Shown: positions 11,451-23,313 of the stretch, in pieces | Position numbering within the stretch: the first letter of the stretch is position 1 | Layout: every line of letters starts with the position of its first letter | Assembly: GCA_034440615.1 (NCBI GenBank) | Contig: JAOTOM010005186.1 | Span: forward strand, 1,221,001-1,285,000 | Source: Ashinkailepas kermadecensis | Taxonomy: Eukaryota; Arthropoda; Thecostraca; Neolepadidae | DNA: 64,000 bases | Direction of reading: 5' to 3' | Notes under the pieces: model-generated | What the model was told of the DNA's origin: nothing | Database searches by the model: none | Seen by the model: the letters and a program-made list of their open reading frames with translations, nothing else | Program-made: the position numbers and the translations under genes

Positions 11451-12261
11451 ACACGCCGAGGAACGCGGCGGTGACGAAATGCGTTTATTTATCGTTGGGC
11501 GGCGGCGGAATTAATTCGGCCCGGGAGCCGCGGCGCGCCAGTTGTCGTTCGTCGCGATTATGGCGGGTAACAAAGCCGCGCCGGAGATGGTATCGGCCGC
11601 CGCCGCCGCCGCCGCCGCCCAGTTGTGACACGTGTGACGCTGTCGGCGGCTCGTCTGCTGCCGGCGTGACGCGGCGACGGGTCGTCACGCGCCATGTGTG
11701 CGCCGCGTCACGTGACGGCGAGCCGCGACAAAGCCGCGGCGCGGCCGGCGCGCTGGATACAAACGGCGCCAGATGGCGGCGCGGCGCGGCGGCCGGGCTG
11801 GGCTGGGCCGGGCCGAGCCGCCGCGCCGGCACGTGCTCGGCAGCTGCCGTCAGAGGCGACACTCGATCACCGCTTCGGCGTCGGCACGGGATTATGCCGC
11901 GCCGCGTCGTAATGGCCTCTGCTGCGCCGCTTCACGCCGCAGACGCGAGCGGCACCCGTGGCGCGGGGCTGCGCTGCGCTGTGGTACGTGGCCGACGCAG
12001 CGCCACGCTGCGACCTGTCGGCTGGCCACGTGTCGCGTTCGTCAAAATCGGGGACATTTCAACTGCGTTGCTGGCAGTCAGCACGAGGTTTGTACTCGGC
12101 TGGTGCGCCAATGTTCATAGTCATTTTCCACTGGCAGTTGCAGAAGGCAGAGGGAATTCGGTGAACTTCTTGGGGTAGGTTTACTTTCTCACTGATCACT
12201 GAAGGCTTGGTTTATGCTTTGCTTTTTAACTTCATGCAGACAGACAAGCATTGTGCATTGA
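11451..12261. other. Aperiodic CpG-rich block
   Basis: A GC-rich stretch of about 600 bp (11460-12060) with many CpG dinucleotides. It includes a (CCG)8 run at 11595-11620 and an AGATGGCGGC word near 11769 resembling a YY1 site. It could be a CpG-island-like element, but no linked transcript is visible. Confidence 0.45.
11595..11620. repeat. (CCG)n trinucleotide run, ~8 copies
   Basis: Uninterrupted CCG repeats within the CpG-rich block. Confidence 0.9.
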
Positions 12262-12560
12262 ATGAAAGGAGAGGAAAATATGGAGAGGGATACAGAGAGG
12301 GAGAGGGGGAAAGAGAAAGAGAGCGCGAGCGAAAAAATGAGGAGATTGAATAGTGGGAGAGGGAGAGAGAGGGAAAGAGGGAAAGAAAGAGAGGGAGAGA
12401 GAGACAGAGGGAGAGAAAGAGAGACAGAGACACAGGGACAGGCACAGAAACGGACACAGACAGGGATAAAGACAGAGTCAGGTGCAGAGATCGAGACAGA
12501 GGAGGGAGAGAGTGAGCAAGAATGAAGATCAGGGAGAAAGAAAGAGATTGACATAAAGAC
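12262..12560. repeat. Purine-rich low-complexity tract (GA-rich)
   Basis: Imperfect GAGAGG, AAAGAGAG and ACAGAGAC words make one strand almost entirely purine. It is likely a decayed GA microsatellite; the SLSLP-rich reverse frames are artefacts. Confidence 0.9.
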
Positions 12561-13437
12561 AGGAGATTGATTGAGTGCCAACACGATAAAAGAGAGAAAC
12601 TTAAAAACGCAAGCGTAACCTTAAACTCATTGCCTGTAGAGTGGGTAATTTTTCGTCCAGTTTTTCCCCCTTAGTTGTTTATAGTATAGCTCTTAACAGT
12701 CTTAACGAAAATAATTGGTTGCAACGATCATTTTTTGAAGGGATAGTTGGCTGTTTTGATATTCAGCATTACTTTCGGAATCGTGTAAGGTCCTATAGCT
12801 ATAACTTTTCAATTCGTCCGTGGATGTACGCTGTCCTAAATCTTCATATGCTTGTAATCTTCGGTAATTAATGTCATGCAGTACACTCACATAGAGGATC
12901 GACAGTAACGTGAGAATATTCTCATCGTGCTGGGAGCACACTGGACAGAAGCTGCGCAGCCAATCCACGATGGCGCTCGGTTTCAACTACTGAATTATTT
13001 CTCCTGGTTCACGTATGTCTATCGAACGGTGGCATCGAACGATTGCCTCTGCGTTATATTTGAAATACAGATCACCGATATCACTGGATCGCCGGTGCGC
13101 CGAATGATATCGCCATTTCTTTTTTACACCCAGGCTTTGATGATCCATTCTCTCCTCTCGTATTCTGCACCCGATAGACGATTGTTTGACTTGATTCAGT
13201 TTTCTTGCGTCAAATAACCTGCTGCTGTCAGCGTCCGTCGAGCCGTCGGCGGACTCCGGCACGCAGGGCGGCACCCGGAACAGGCCGCTGGGTGTTTTGA
13301 CGATTGAGTGGAGGTGGCCGCCGCTCTGGCCGGCTTGGACGCCCGGCGGTGGGGTCGCAGCGCGCCGGAGAGAGACCGCCACGCCGTCAAATCACCAACT
13401 CAAATCACAAACTTCCTGCGAGCGCCGGCACACGCTG
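12561..13437. other. Aperiodic block, AT-rich then CpG-rich
   Basis: 12600-13210 is AT-rich unique sequence without recognisable coding. 13210-13437 becomes CG-rich before the 88-bp array begins. Confidence 0.5.
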
Positions 13438-14045
13438 CGCGGACGACAGACTGATCGGCCCGGGCCGGGCCGGCGCCGGCGCCGTCGCTGTGCCGGCGGG
13501 CGTCTCTCGGCAGCGACACCACCTCGCCGGCCGGTCAGACTGATCGGCCCGGGCCGGGCTGGCGCCGGCGGGCGTCTCTCGGAGCGAACCACCTCGCCGG
13601 ACGACAGACTGATCGGCCCGGGCCGGGCTGGCGCCGGCGCCGTCGCTGTGCCGGCGGGCGTCTCTCGGCAGCGACACCACCTCGCCGGCCGACAGACTGA
13701 TCGGCCCGGGCCGGGCTGGCGCCGGCGCCGTCGCTGTGCCGGCGGGCGTCTCTCGGCAGCGACACCACCTCGCCGGCCGACAGACTGATCGGCCCGGGCC
13801 GGGCTGGCGCCGGCGCCGTCGCTGTGCCGGCGGGCGTCTCTCGGCAGCGACACCACCTCGCCGGCCGACAGACTGATCGGCCCGGGCCGGGCTGGCGCCG
13901 GCGCCGTCGCTGTGCCGGCGGGCGTCTCTCGGCAGCGACACCACCTCGCCGGACGACAGACTGATCGGCCCGGGCCGGGCTGGCGCCGGCGCCGTCGCTG
14001 TGCCGGCGGGCGTCTCTCGGCAGCGACACCACCTCGCCGGCCGGT
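13438..14045. repeat. Minisatellite, 88-bp unit, ~7 copies, palindrome-rich
   Basis: Units repeat every 88 bp (for example CTCGCCGGCCGACAGACTGA at 13681 and 13769). One unit near 13540-13615 carries internal deletions. Most units contain the perfect palindromes CGGCCCGGGCCG and GGCGCCGGCGCC. CpG density is extreme. Confidence 0.95.
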
Positions 14046-14142
14046 CCAATATCCGCGTCCGTATTGCCGCCGCCAGCGGCCAACCGCCACGACCTGGCCG
14101 GCCGGACTCGACGACCGCAGCCTACCGTGGCATCGCGGCTCG
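14046..14142. other. Short unique spacer between two arrays
   Basis: About 97 bp of aperiodic GC-rich sequence lies between the 88-bp and 28-bp arrays. Confidence 0.6.
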
Positions 14143-14882
14143 CCGGCAGCGAGACAGACCTCCACGGCCGCCGGCAGCGAGACGAACCTTCACGGCCGCC
14201 GGCAGCGAGGCGGACCTCCACGGCCGCCGGCAGCGAGGCGGACGTCCACGGCCGCCGGCAGCGAGGCGGACCTCCACGGCCGCCGGCAGCGAGGCGGACC
14301 TTCACGGCCGCCGGCAGCGAGGCGGACCTCCACGGCCGCCGGCAGCGAGGCGGACCGCCACGGCCGCCGGCAGCGAGGCGGACCTTCACGGCCTCCGGCA
14401 GCGAGGCGGACCTCCACGGCCGCCGGCAGCGAGGCGGACCTTCACGGCCGCCGGCAGCGAGGCGGACCTTCACGGCCGCCGGCAGCGAGGCGGACCTCCA
14501 CGGCCTCCGGCAGCGAGGCGGACCTCCACGGCCGCCGGCAGCGAGGCGGACCTTCACGGCCGCCGGCAGCGAGGCGGACCGCCACGGTCCTCGGCAGCGA
14601 GGCGGACCTCCACGGCCGCCGGCAGCGAGGCGGACCTCCACGGCCGCCGGCAGCGAGGCGGACCTCCACGGCCGCCGGCAGCGAGGCGGACCTCCACGGC
14701 CGCCGGCAGCGAGGCGGACCTCCACGGCCGCCGGCAGCGAGGCGGACCTCCACGGCCGCCGGCAGCGAGGCGGACCTCCACGGCCGCCGGCAGCGAGGCG
14801 GACCTCCACGGCCGCCGGCAGCGAGGCGGACCTTCACGGCCTCCGGCAGCGAGGCGGACCTCCACGGCCGCCGGCAGTGGTG
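14143..14882. repeat. Minisatellite, 28-bp unit, ~26 copies
   Basis: GAGGCGGACCTCCACGGCCG plus CCGGCAGC repeats with a common CTCC/TTCC/CGCC variation. Units have no stop in any phase, so frames of 300 to 424 codons exist on both strands at once. With a 28-bp unit these frames drift through every phase and are not credible proteins. Confidence 0.97.
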
Positions 14883-15721
14883 CGCCGGGCGGACCGTACA
14901 GGCTGGCACCCACTACCCAGTGCTGCGAGATCTTGTGAAATTAAAGATGCTGTTCGCTGGTGCATTGCACGTGACCACCGAATGGTGAACTCGCTCATGG
15001 GCGTGGGAGCGGACCAAAAATTGGAGCGCGGTGAAGTCGAATTTCAAGGCGGTTATTTCCTAGTCGCCGCCATATGGTTAGTTGCTAGATCGGAGGAAAT
15101 TGGGAGGGGTATCCCCAGACCCACCCCACCCCCCGAGATTGCACCCACTCCCTCATAATCGGCCAAGCAAGAACACAGTGATAAGAAAGCCAAAGCATGG
15201 TCAGAAGGTCTGTATAGTCGCATCAATATATAGATTAACTGCGAGAAGATGTCAACACACAATCGCATTCGATACGCAAGCATAAAGCAGTTCTCATTTT
15301 GCTCACTTCTGGCAGCTGCCATATTAAATCGCAGCTGCCAGATGTAATATTAAATCGTATATTTGCTTCAGCTCTAATTGAGTTTACACGTGCTGCTCGT
15401 ACGCCAACAGCAACCAAATAAGCAAACAATCAGCCAGCACATGGAACCTTTCCATAACATAGCTCGTCTATCGGAGCAGCGTGAACCTATACACAGAAGA
15501 CAACGCGACGAAAAATCAGCGTCATGCGAGACGAGGGACTGCAACGGGCACTACCCGAGCGCGTGCTACTCAGCCACCAGTGGTGGACCGGTCACAGAGC
15601 GTGGCTCGCGGCTATCCTCAGAGCAGAGGACCATTCAAATGACACGACAGCAACCGGGTGGTCGAGTCGCTGGCTGTTGTGTGTGCAGTTCCGGTGGGTA
15701 GCGGAGTTGTGGACGGTGGAC
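14883..15721. other. Aperiodic block, no recognisable gene
   Basis: Unique sequence. A local direct repeat (GCAGCTGCCA and TATTAAATCG words at about 15310-15360) is the only structure I noted. Confidence 0.5.
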
Positions 15722-15811
15722 TAGTCAGTAGTCAGTAGTCAGTAGTCAGTAGTCAGTAGTCAGTAGTCAGTAGTCAGTAGTCAGTAGTCAGTAGTCAGTA
15801 GTCAGTAGTCA
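15722..15811. repeat. Heptamer array (TCAGTAG)n, ~13 copies
   Basis: A perfect 7-bp repeat. Its AGTCA core is shared with the heptamer arrays near 27.6 and 41-45 kb. Confidence 0.98.
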
Positions 15812-16713
15812 GCTGAAGCAGCGGCTCGGTCGCTGTCGTGACTCGCCAGGCACAGAAGTGTACGCTCTCAGTGCGAGGAGCAAACATTACGTTGGAGAAC
15901 ATATCGAATCGCCTCAGAGTCCGCGCCGGAAGTCGCCGACACGCACCACGTGCGGACCCGGCACGTCTGTGGCACCGTTGGACCGCTGACGTGTGGGAAA
16001 TTGCGAACCGATGTGCCCGAAATACCGATTATGTTGACGAACAGAGCTGTTGTGCAGGAGTGTCGCTTTATGTACTGTCGGTGGGGCTACTCTCCTCTCA
16101 ATGAATGATCCCTCATGTTTCTGGATTTAATATGGAACCCTGACAAAGCAGCCATACCTCATGCTGAGCTCGAGAAATTCGCAACTAAAATATACACCAC
16201 AACCCCTCCCACACTACCACAATCACCACCACCCTAACCGATTACAACCTAGGCGCTGGCCGTGCTGCCTCGTATGGCGAGAGAAGCTCTCCCGGGGTAC
16301 TAAGGCCCTGTCGGACGGAAGAGGCCACCAGAGTCCACTGTGTGTGTTGAGATGGGACGAAGCTGGAGCTGTGGTCGGTGGCGGCAGCTTCGAGTACCGA
16401 CCAAGACGTACTTGAATCACCACGTGTGTACTCAGCACAGGCAGCTATCAGAACCGGCTCACGAAAGTCATCACGCTATATTAGATTAGATTACCGGTCT
16501 GCTTGGTTAACGCCGCGGGCGTTTCAAAGATAGCCGAGTGAGCATTGCAGAGGTCGCACCCCCGGCACAGCACCGACGAGCATGAGCCGAGAGCACACAA
16601 CGTGACAGCGGCAGTCGTGCTGGCAAAACTCGGCCTAATGCCTGCCACCTCTCGACGGTCCACAAACGCGGCCAGACAGGGGAACGAACATCACAAGGCC
16701 ACCGCGCGATCAA
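15812..16713. other. Aperiodic block, no recognisable gene
   Basis: Unique sequence of mixed composition. No domain, tRNA or terminal inverted repeat was found. Confidence 0.5.
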
Positions 16714-17131
16714 ACAGTGTTTGCAGTGTCCGCAGTGTCTGTATTGTCCGCAGTGTCTGTAGTGTCCGCAGTGTATGTAGTGTCCGCAGTGTCTGTAGTG
16801 TCCGCAGTGTCTGTAGTGTCTGTAATGTCCGCAGTGTCTGTAATGTCCGCAGTGTCTGTAGTGTCCGCAGTGTCTAGTGTCCGCAGTGTCTGTAGTGTCC
16901 GCAGTGTCTGTAGTGTCCGCAGTGTCTGTAGTGTCTGTAATGTCCGCAGTGTCTGTAGTGTCCGCAGTGTCTGTAGTGTCCGCAGTGTCTGTAGTGTCTG
17001 TAATGTCCGCAGTGTCTGTAGTGTCCGCAGTGTCTGTAGTGTCCGCAGTGTCTGTAGTGTCCGCAGTGTCTGTAGTGTCCGCAGTGTCTGTATTGTATGC
17101 AGTGTCCGCAGTGTATGCAGTGTCTGCAGTG
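16714..17131. repeat. Minisatellite, 18-bp unit, ~22 copies
   Basis: TGTAGTGTCCGCAGTGTC is the main unit; 27-bp variants with an extra TGTAATGTC occur repeatedly. Frames reading VVSAVS or DTADTT repeats are by-products. Confidence 0.96.
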
Positions 17132-17148
17132 GTGCCGCAGCCGTCCCC

Positions 17149-17278
17149 AGGTGGTCGCCAGCCCACTGACGCCTGAAGTGACGTGACGTAATCTCACGTC
17201 ACGACACGTCCCTAGGTGGTCGCCAGCCCACTGACGCCTGAAGTGACGTGACGTGACGTAATCTCACGTCACGACACG
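17149..17278. repeat. Tandem duplication (65-bp spacing) with hairpin in each copy
   Basis: AGGTGGTCGCCAGCCCACTG begins at 17149 and again at 17214. Each copy ends in the inverted repeat GTGACGTGA ... TCACGTCAC (17178-17186 and 17194-17202 in copy 1, 7-base loop). Copy 2 has an extra GTGAC. Confidence 0.92.
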
Positions 17279-17480
17279 GTCACACCTGTTGGACGCTCAA
17301 CACAGCTTTACGGCTTCCATGCTCCGGTGTCGCAAATCTGCTGAACCGGATTAGCGAGGTGGCAGAGTTACAACGCCTGGGTCGACACAACTCCAGCAAC
17401 TGACACCTCAGTCGGTGGGGCAGCTCTGTCAGCCGGCGCACCCTGCATGTTTCGGCCCGTGTCTGTCGGCTGCCTGCCGT
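17279..17480. other. Short unique spacer
   Basis: About 200 bp of aperiodic sequence between the 65-bp duplication and the 23-bp array. Confidence 0.5.
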
Positions 17481-17612
17481 GTACCTCTGCACCGAGCCAC
17501 TCCGTGTACCTGTAACGATCCACTCCGTGTACCTGTACCGAGCCACTCCATGTACCTGTATAGAGCCACTCCTTGTACCTGTACAGAGCCACTCCGTGTA
17601 CCTCGACCTTGT
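17481..17612. repeat. Minisatellite, 23-bp unit, ~5.5 copies
   Basis: GAGCCACTCCGTGTACCTG recurs at 23-bp spacing with several substitutions. Confidence 0.9.
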
Positions 17613-17758
17613 CGCGGCAGGTATGCGGTCCGGCGGCGGGCACATGGAGCAAATTATCCAGTTGTTTGGTGCTGCTCGAGCGTAACAACACGTGCCCCGG
17701 GGCGGCGGCTCGTGATTGGGTTCAAACGGTCGGTATCACCGCCGATCAGCACAGCCAG

Positions 17759-18286
17759 CAGGCTGAGTCCGCCGCACCACAGCAGGCTGCGTCCGCCGCA
17801 CCACAGCAGGCTGCGTCCGCCGCACCACAGCAGGCTGCGTCCGCCGCACCACAGCAGGCTGCGTCCGCCGCACCACAGCAGGCTGAGTCCGCCGCACCAC
17901 AGCAGGCTGCGTCCGCAGCACCACAGCAGGCTGCGTCCGCCGCACCACAGCAGGCTGCGTCCGCCGCACCACAGCAGGCTGCGTCCGCCGCACCACAGCA
18001 GGCTGCGTCCGCCGCACCACAGCAGGCTGCGTCCGCAGCACCACAGCAGGCTGCGTCCGCCGCACCACAGCAGGCTGCGTCCGCCGCACCACAGCAGGCT
18101 GCGTCCGCCGCACCACAGCAGGCTGCGTCCGCAGCACCACAGCAGGCTGCGTCCGCCGCACCACAGCAGGCTGCGTCCGCCGCACCACAGCAGGCTGCGT
18201 CCGCAGCACCACAGCAGGCTGCGTCCGCAGCACCACAGCAGGCTGCGTCCGCAGCACCACAGCAGGCTGCGTCCGCAGCACCACAG
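17759..18286. repeat. Minisatellite, 24-bp unit, exactly 22 copies
   Basis: CAGGCTGCGTCCGCCGCACC plus ACAG repeats 22 times with no length change. One forward frame (ATG-like start near 17573, stop near 18311) reads QAASAAPQ repeats. The commonest variant, GCC to GCA, is synonymous in that frame. All other frames are open too, so coding is only a weak possibility. Confidence 0.97.
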
Positions 18287-18289
18287 TTC

Positions 18290-18715
18290 CACGGAATTGC
18301 GGATACACCGTAGCACAGATCCACGGCATTGCGGATACACAACACTGAATGAAGATCCACATCACTGAAGATCTACAGCACTGCAGATCCACGACACAAG
18401 ATCTACAGCCTACCGCAGATCCACAGCACCGCAGATCCAAGGCATTGCGGATCCACCATACCGCAGAGCCACGGCATCGCGGATCCACCGTACCGCAGAA
18501 CCACGGCATCGCGGATCCACCGTACCGCAGAGCCACGGCATCGCGGATCCACCGTACCGCAGAACCACGGCATAGCGGATCCACAACACTGAATGAAGAT
18601 CCACATCACTGAAGATCTACAGCACCACAGATCCACAGCACCGCAGATCCACAGCATCGCAGATCCACAGCACCGCAGATCCAAGGCACTCTAAACCCAC
18701 GGCATTGCAGAACCA
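18290..18715. repeat. Degenerate 16/32-bp repeat with 243-bp-spaced duplication
   Basis: GATCCACAGCACCGCA-like 16-mers alternate to give a 32-bp period through the centre (units at 18481 and 18513). A 50-bp block containing AACACTGAATGAAGATCC occurs near 18331 and again near 18575. Confidence 0.88.
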
Positions 18716-18767
18716 CAGCAACAGGACTGCTGATAGGCATAGGGCTGTCAGCTGTGCATACCGCTGT

Positions 18768-18823
18768 CAGGTACAAAGCGCCAGGTACAAAGCGCCAGGT
18801 ACAAAGCGACAGGTACAAAGCTG
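18768..18823. repeat. Tandem repeat, 14-bp unit, 4 copies
   Basis: CAGGTACAAAGCGC repeats at 18768, 18782, 18796 and 18810. Confidence 0.95.
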
Positions 18824-20013
18824 TGCAGTGTGCGTGCCGTAGGTGATCGGGCATTACAAGATAATTGTGTTATTGACAGGGTGCTTACGCGTACGTATAT
18901 CTTGTGTCTAATTTAGTGGTATGAGGTATAATTAGTGGTGGATGGGGTGAGATTTACGCTAGTAGGTGTGCACCGAGATTCAAGCAGGCATGGGTGGAGT
19001 TCGGAAATTATTGATGGGGCATTCAGTTCACGCTTGTGTTAAGAGGGGTCGAGTGAATAGGGCTAGATAGGCAGGCAGATAAATAGGTATAGGTAGGTGT
19101 GTAGGATGTTGGTGGATAATTTCTTTGGAATTTAGGATGTGATGTTGGTTCGGGTGATGAGTATCTTTTTGTGCATGCGCTTATAGTATCTTTCTTTACA
19201 GGCCTAACCCAGATGGGACCTTGCGGCTCTTATTAAGTCTGAAAACTGTATGAGTATGACTTGATGTCATGCTTGTTAAGTGGCGGGAACTGCTAAAATT
19301 AGTGCGAGACCTTACATGATTGTTCTCCCCCGAAAAGGTTGAAACATGCAATCTAACACATGTGAAGGCACCCATAGTCTACTGAGTACCCATAGCACTA
19401 AGGAACTTTGGCCTATGTATATGCACACATGCACAATTCATATATATATACATACGCATAGCATATGCAGGCGATGTTCATATTTTAACCTGGCAACACA
19501 TGAGGGGAAGCAACTCCCTGGGGAGCAAACACGCACCGATAGCACCGCAGGCCGCTGTTGTTTACCCGGCGACAACCCTGGTTGCCTGGGAAAAAGCGGC
19601 GGAAATCATCTCCTCTGCTCGCCCTCTCGCCAGCTCTCAATAATTCGGCCGCGATGTCGCCAGCGGCCGTCACGGGGCAGTTCTGGGACGGGCGAGATAG
19701 CCTCTCTCCGTGGCACCCAATTGCGCGTCGGTCGGCGAGCCGTTCAGACCGGGCCGCCGGGCACACCATCAGCTGATGGAAACCGCTGGCGCGCGCTAAA
19801 TCAGCTGGTCGCCGGCGGCGCGCCGCGAACGGCCGCCACCTGCGAGAGCGAGCGACGATCGTGTGTGGGGGAGGGGGCGGTCACCGGCCGCCACCGGACA
19901 TGCCGGGGTCGTGGAGTGGCATCCTCTCCCTCCCCCGTCTCACTCCTGTGGCACGTGCCCGGTACATGACCACCTTCCACCCGGCTCGGCGGCGGCACCG
20001 CCAACAGCTGGTT
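18824..20013. other. Aperiodic 1.2-kb block
   Basis: 18840-19540 is AT-rich with a minor TATATATA patch near 19440. 19560-20013 becomes CpG-rich toward the 69-bp array. No gene is recognised. Confidence 0.5.
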
Positions 20014-20763
20014 CAGTGGGACGGACGGACGAGCAGCAGGCAGGGGGACGGCCCGGACCGTCTCCGACACACCGCTCCCCCTCAGTGGGACGGACGGACG
20101 AGCAGCAGGCAGGGGGACGGCCCGGACCGTCTCCGACACACCGCTCCCCCTCAGTGGGACGGACGGACGAGCAGCAGGCAGGGGGACGGCCCGGACCATC
20201 TCCGACACACCGCTCCCCCTCAGTGGGACGGACGGACGAGCAGCAGGCAGGGGGACGGCCGGACCGTCTCCGACACACCGCTCCCCCTCAGTGGGACGGA
20301 CGGACGAGCAGCAGGCAGGGGGACGGCCCGGACCGTCTCCGACACACCGCTCAGGCAGGGGGACGGCCCGGACCGTCTCCGACACACCGCCTCAGGGAGG
20401 AGGACGAGGCCCGGACCGTCTCCCACGCCTCTCCGACACACCGCTCCCCCTCAGTGGGACGGACGGACGAGCAGCAGGCAGGGGGACGGCCCGGACCGTC
20501 TCCGACACACCGCTCCCCCTCAGTGGGACGGACGGACGAGCAGCAGGCAGGGGGACGGCCCGGACCGTCTCCGACACACCGCTCCCCCTCAGTGGGACGG
20601 ACGGACGAGCGGCAGGCAGGGGGACGGCCCGGACCGTCTCCGACACACCGCTCAGGCAGGGGGACGGCCCGGACCGTCTCCGACACACCGCTCCCCCTCA
20701 GTGGGACGGACGGACGAGCAGGCAGGGGACGGCCCGGACCGTCTCCGACACACCGCTCCCCCT
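20014..20763. repeat. Minisatellite, 69-bp unit, ~11 copies with truncated units
   Basis: CAGTGGGACGGACGGACGAG begins units at 20014, 20083 and onward. Several copies are shortened (near 20340-20440 and 20650), leaving only the CAGGGGGACGGCCCGGACCG half. Near-identity between copies implies recent turnover. Confidence 0.96.
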
Positions 20764-21008
20764 CGCGTGCCGGGGCCGTGGCAGCCGGAGCGGTCGCGGC
20801 TGGTGGGAATGGGGGCGGCCGCCGGCCGGGCCCCACTGGAGCAACTCGCCCTTAGAGGGAGGGGGGGGGGGGCGGCACCGGGCCACTTCCGATCGGACCG
20901 TGTTGGCGGCGGGCAGCCAGCTGTTGCCAACCGCCGCCCTTTGACGCACCCTTCCAGCATCCGCGACAGCTGTTTCAAACGGGCTGCGCGGCGGCAACGG
21001 CGGCGTCA
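20764..21008. other. Unique GC-rich spacer
   Basis: About 245 bp, including an interrupted poly-G tract near 20860, between the 69-bp and 25/29-bp arrays. Confidence 0.6.
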
Positions 21009-23313
21009 ATGTTGGTCACACGGGGCGGCGTCACTGTCGGGCGGTCACACGGGGCGGCGTCACTGTCGGTCACACGGGGCGGCGTCACTGTCGGGCGGTC
21101 ACACGGGGCGGCGTCACTGTCGGGCGGTCACACGGGGCGGCGTCACTGTCGGTCACACGGGGCGGCGTCACTGTCGGTCACACGGGGCGGCGTCACTGTC
21201 GGGCGGTCACACGGGGCGGCGTCACTGTCGGTCACACGGGGCGGCGTCACTGTCGGTCACACGGGGCGGCGTCACTGTCGGTTACACTGGGCGGCGTCAC
21301 TGTCGGGCGGTCACACGGGGCGGCGTCACTGTCGGTCACACGGGGCGGCGTCACTGTCGGGCGGTCACACGGGGCGGCGTCACTGTCGGTCACACGGGGC
21401 GGCGTCATTGTCGGTCACACGGGGCGGCGTCACTGTCGGTCACACGGGGCGGCGTCACTGTCGGGCGGTTACACGGGGCGGCGTCACTATCGGTCACACG
21501 GGGCGACGTCACTGTCTGGCGGTCACACGGGGCGACGTCACTGTCTGGCGGTCACACGGGGCGGCGTCACTGTCTGGCGGTCACACGGGGCGGCGTCACT
21601 GTCGGTCACACGGGGCGGCGTCACTGTCTGGCGGTCACACGGGGCGACGTCACTGTCTGGCGGTCACACGGGGCGACGTCACTGTCTGGCGGTCACACGG
21701 GGCGACGTCACTGTCTGGCGGTCACACGGGGCGGCGTCACTGTCTGGCGGTCACACGGGGCGGCGTCACTGTCTGGCGGTCACACGGGGCGGCGTCACTG
21801 TCGGTCACACGGGGCGGCGTCACTGTCTGGCGGTCACACGGGGCGGCGTCACTGTCTGGCGGTCACACGGGGCGACGTCACTGTCTGGCGGTCACACGGG
21901 GCGGCGTCACTGTCTGGCGGTCACACGGGGCGACGTCACTGTCTGGCGGTCACACGGGGCGACGTCACTGTCTGGCGGTCACACGGGGCGACGTCACTGT
22001 CTGGCGGTCACACGGGGCGGCGTCACTGTCTGGCGGTCACACGGGGCGGCGTCACTGTCTGGCGGTCACACGGGGCGGCGTCACTGTCTGGCGGTCACAC
22101 GGGGCGGCGTCACTGTCGGTCACACGGGGCGGCGTCACTGGCGGGCGGTTACACGGGGCGGCGTCACTGGCGGGCGGTTACACGGGGCGGCGTCACTGTC
22201 GGGCGGTTACACGGGGCGGCGTCACTGTCGGCCACACGGGGCGGCGTCACTGTCGGGCGGTCACACGGGGCGGCGTCACTGTCGGCCACACGGGGCGGCG
22301 TCACTGGCGGGCGGTTACACGGGGCGGCGTCACTGGCGGGCGGTTACACGGGGCGGCGTCACTGTCGGGCGGTTACACGGGGCGGCGTCACTGTCGGCCA
22401 CACGGGGCGGCGTCACTGTCGGGCGGTCACACGGGGCGGCGTCACTGGCGGGCGGTTACACGGGGCGGCGTCACTGTCGGGCGGTCACACGGGGCGGCGT
22501 CACTGTCGGGCGGTCACACGGGGCGGCGTCACTGTCGGTCACACGGGGCGGCGTCACTGTCTGGCGGTCACACGGGGCGGCGTCACTGTCTGGCGGTCAC
22601 ACGGGGCGGCGTCACTGTCGGCCACACGGGGCGGCGTCACTGTCGGGCGGTCACACGGGGCGGCGTCACTGTCGGGCGGTTACACGGGGCGGCGTCACTG
22701 TCGGTCACACGGGGCGGCGTCACTGTCGGGCGGTCACACGGGGCGGCGTCACTGTCGGGCGGTTACACGGGGCGGCGTCACTGTCGGCCACACGGGGCGG
22801 CGTCACTGTCGGGCGGTTACACGGGGCGGCGTCACTGTCGGGCGGTTACACGGGGCGGCGTCACTGTCGGCCACACGGGGCGGCGTCACTGTCGGGCGGT
22901 CACACGGGGCGGCGTCACTGTCGGCCACACGGGGCGGCGTCACTGTCGGGCGGTCACACGGGGCGGCGTCACTGTCGGCCACACGGGGCGGCGTCACTGT
23001 CGGGCGGTCACACGGGGCGGCGTCACTGTCGGTCACACGGGGCGGCGTCACTGTCGGGCGGTCACACGGGGCGGCGTCACTGTCGGCCACACGGGGCGGC
23101 GTCACTGTCGGGCGGTCACACGGGGCGGCGTCACTGTCGGTCACACGGGGCGGCGTCACTGTCGGTCACACGGGGCGGCGTCACTGTCGGGCGGTCACAC
23201 GGGGCGGCGTCACTGTCGGTCACACGGGGCGGCGTCACTGTCGGGCGGTCACACGGGGCGGCGTCACTGTCGGTCACACGGGGCGGCGTCACTGTCGGTC
23301 ACACGGGGCGGCG
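21009..23313. repeat. Large minisatellite of alternating 25- and 29-bp units, >80 copies
   Basis: Every unit contains TCACACGGGGCGGCGTCACT. Short units end CTGTCG and long units end CTGTCGGGCG, CTGTCTGGCG or CTGGCGGGCG. 25 plus 29 is 54, a multiple of 3, so two forward frames (1152 and 807 codons) run open over the same DNA. Variant types cluster: CTGGCGG and CGACGTC types at about 21.5-22.1 kb, TTACACGG types at about 22.1-22.9 kb, and GCCACACGG types from 22.2 to 23.1 kb. Confidence 0.98.

Noticed and set aside
13535..14809. 424-codon minus-strand frame
   Set aside because: It spans the 88-bp and 28-bp arrays, cycling through all phases since neither length is a multiple of 3.
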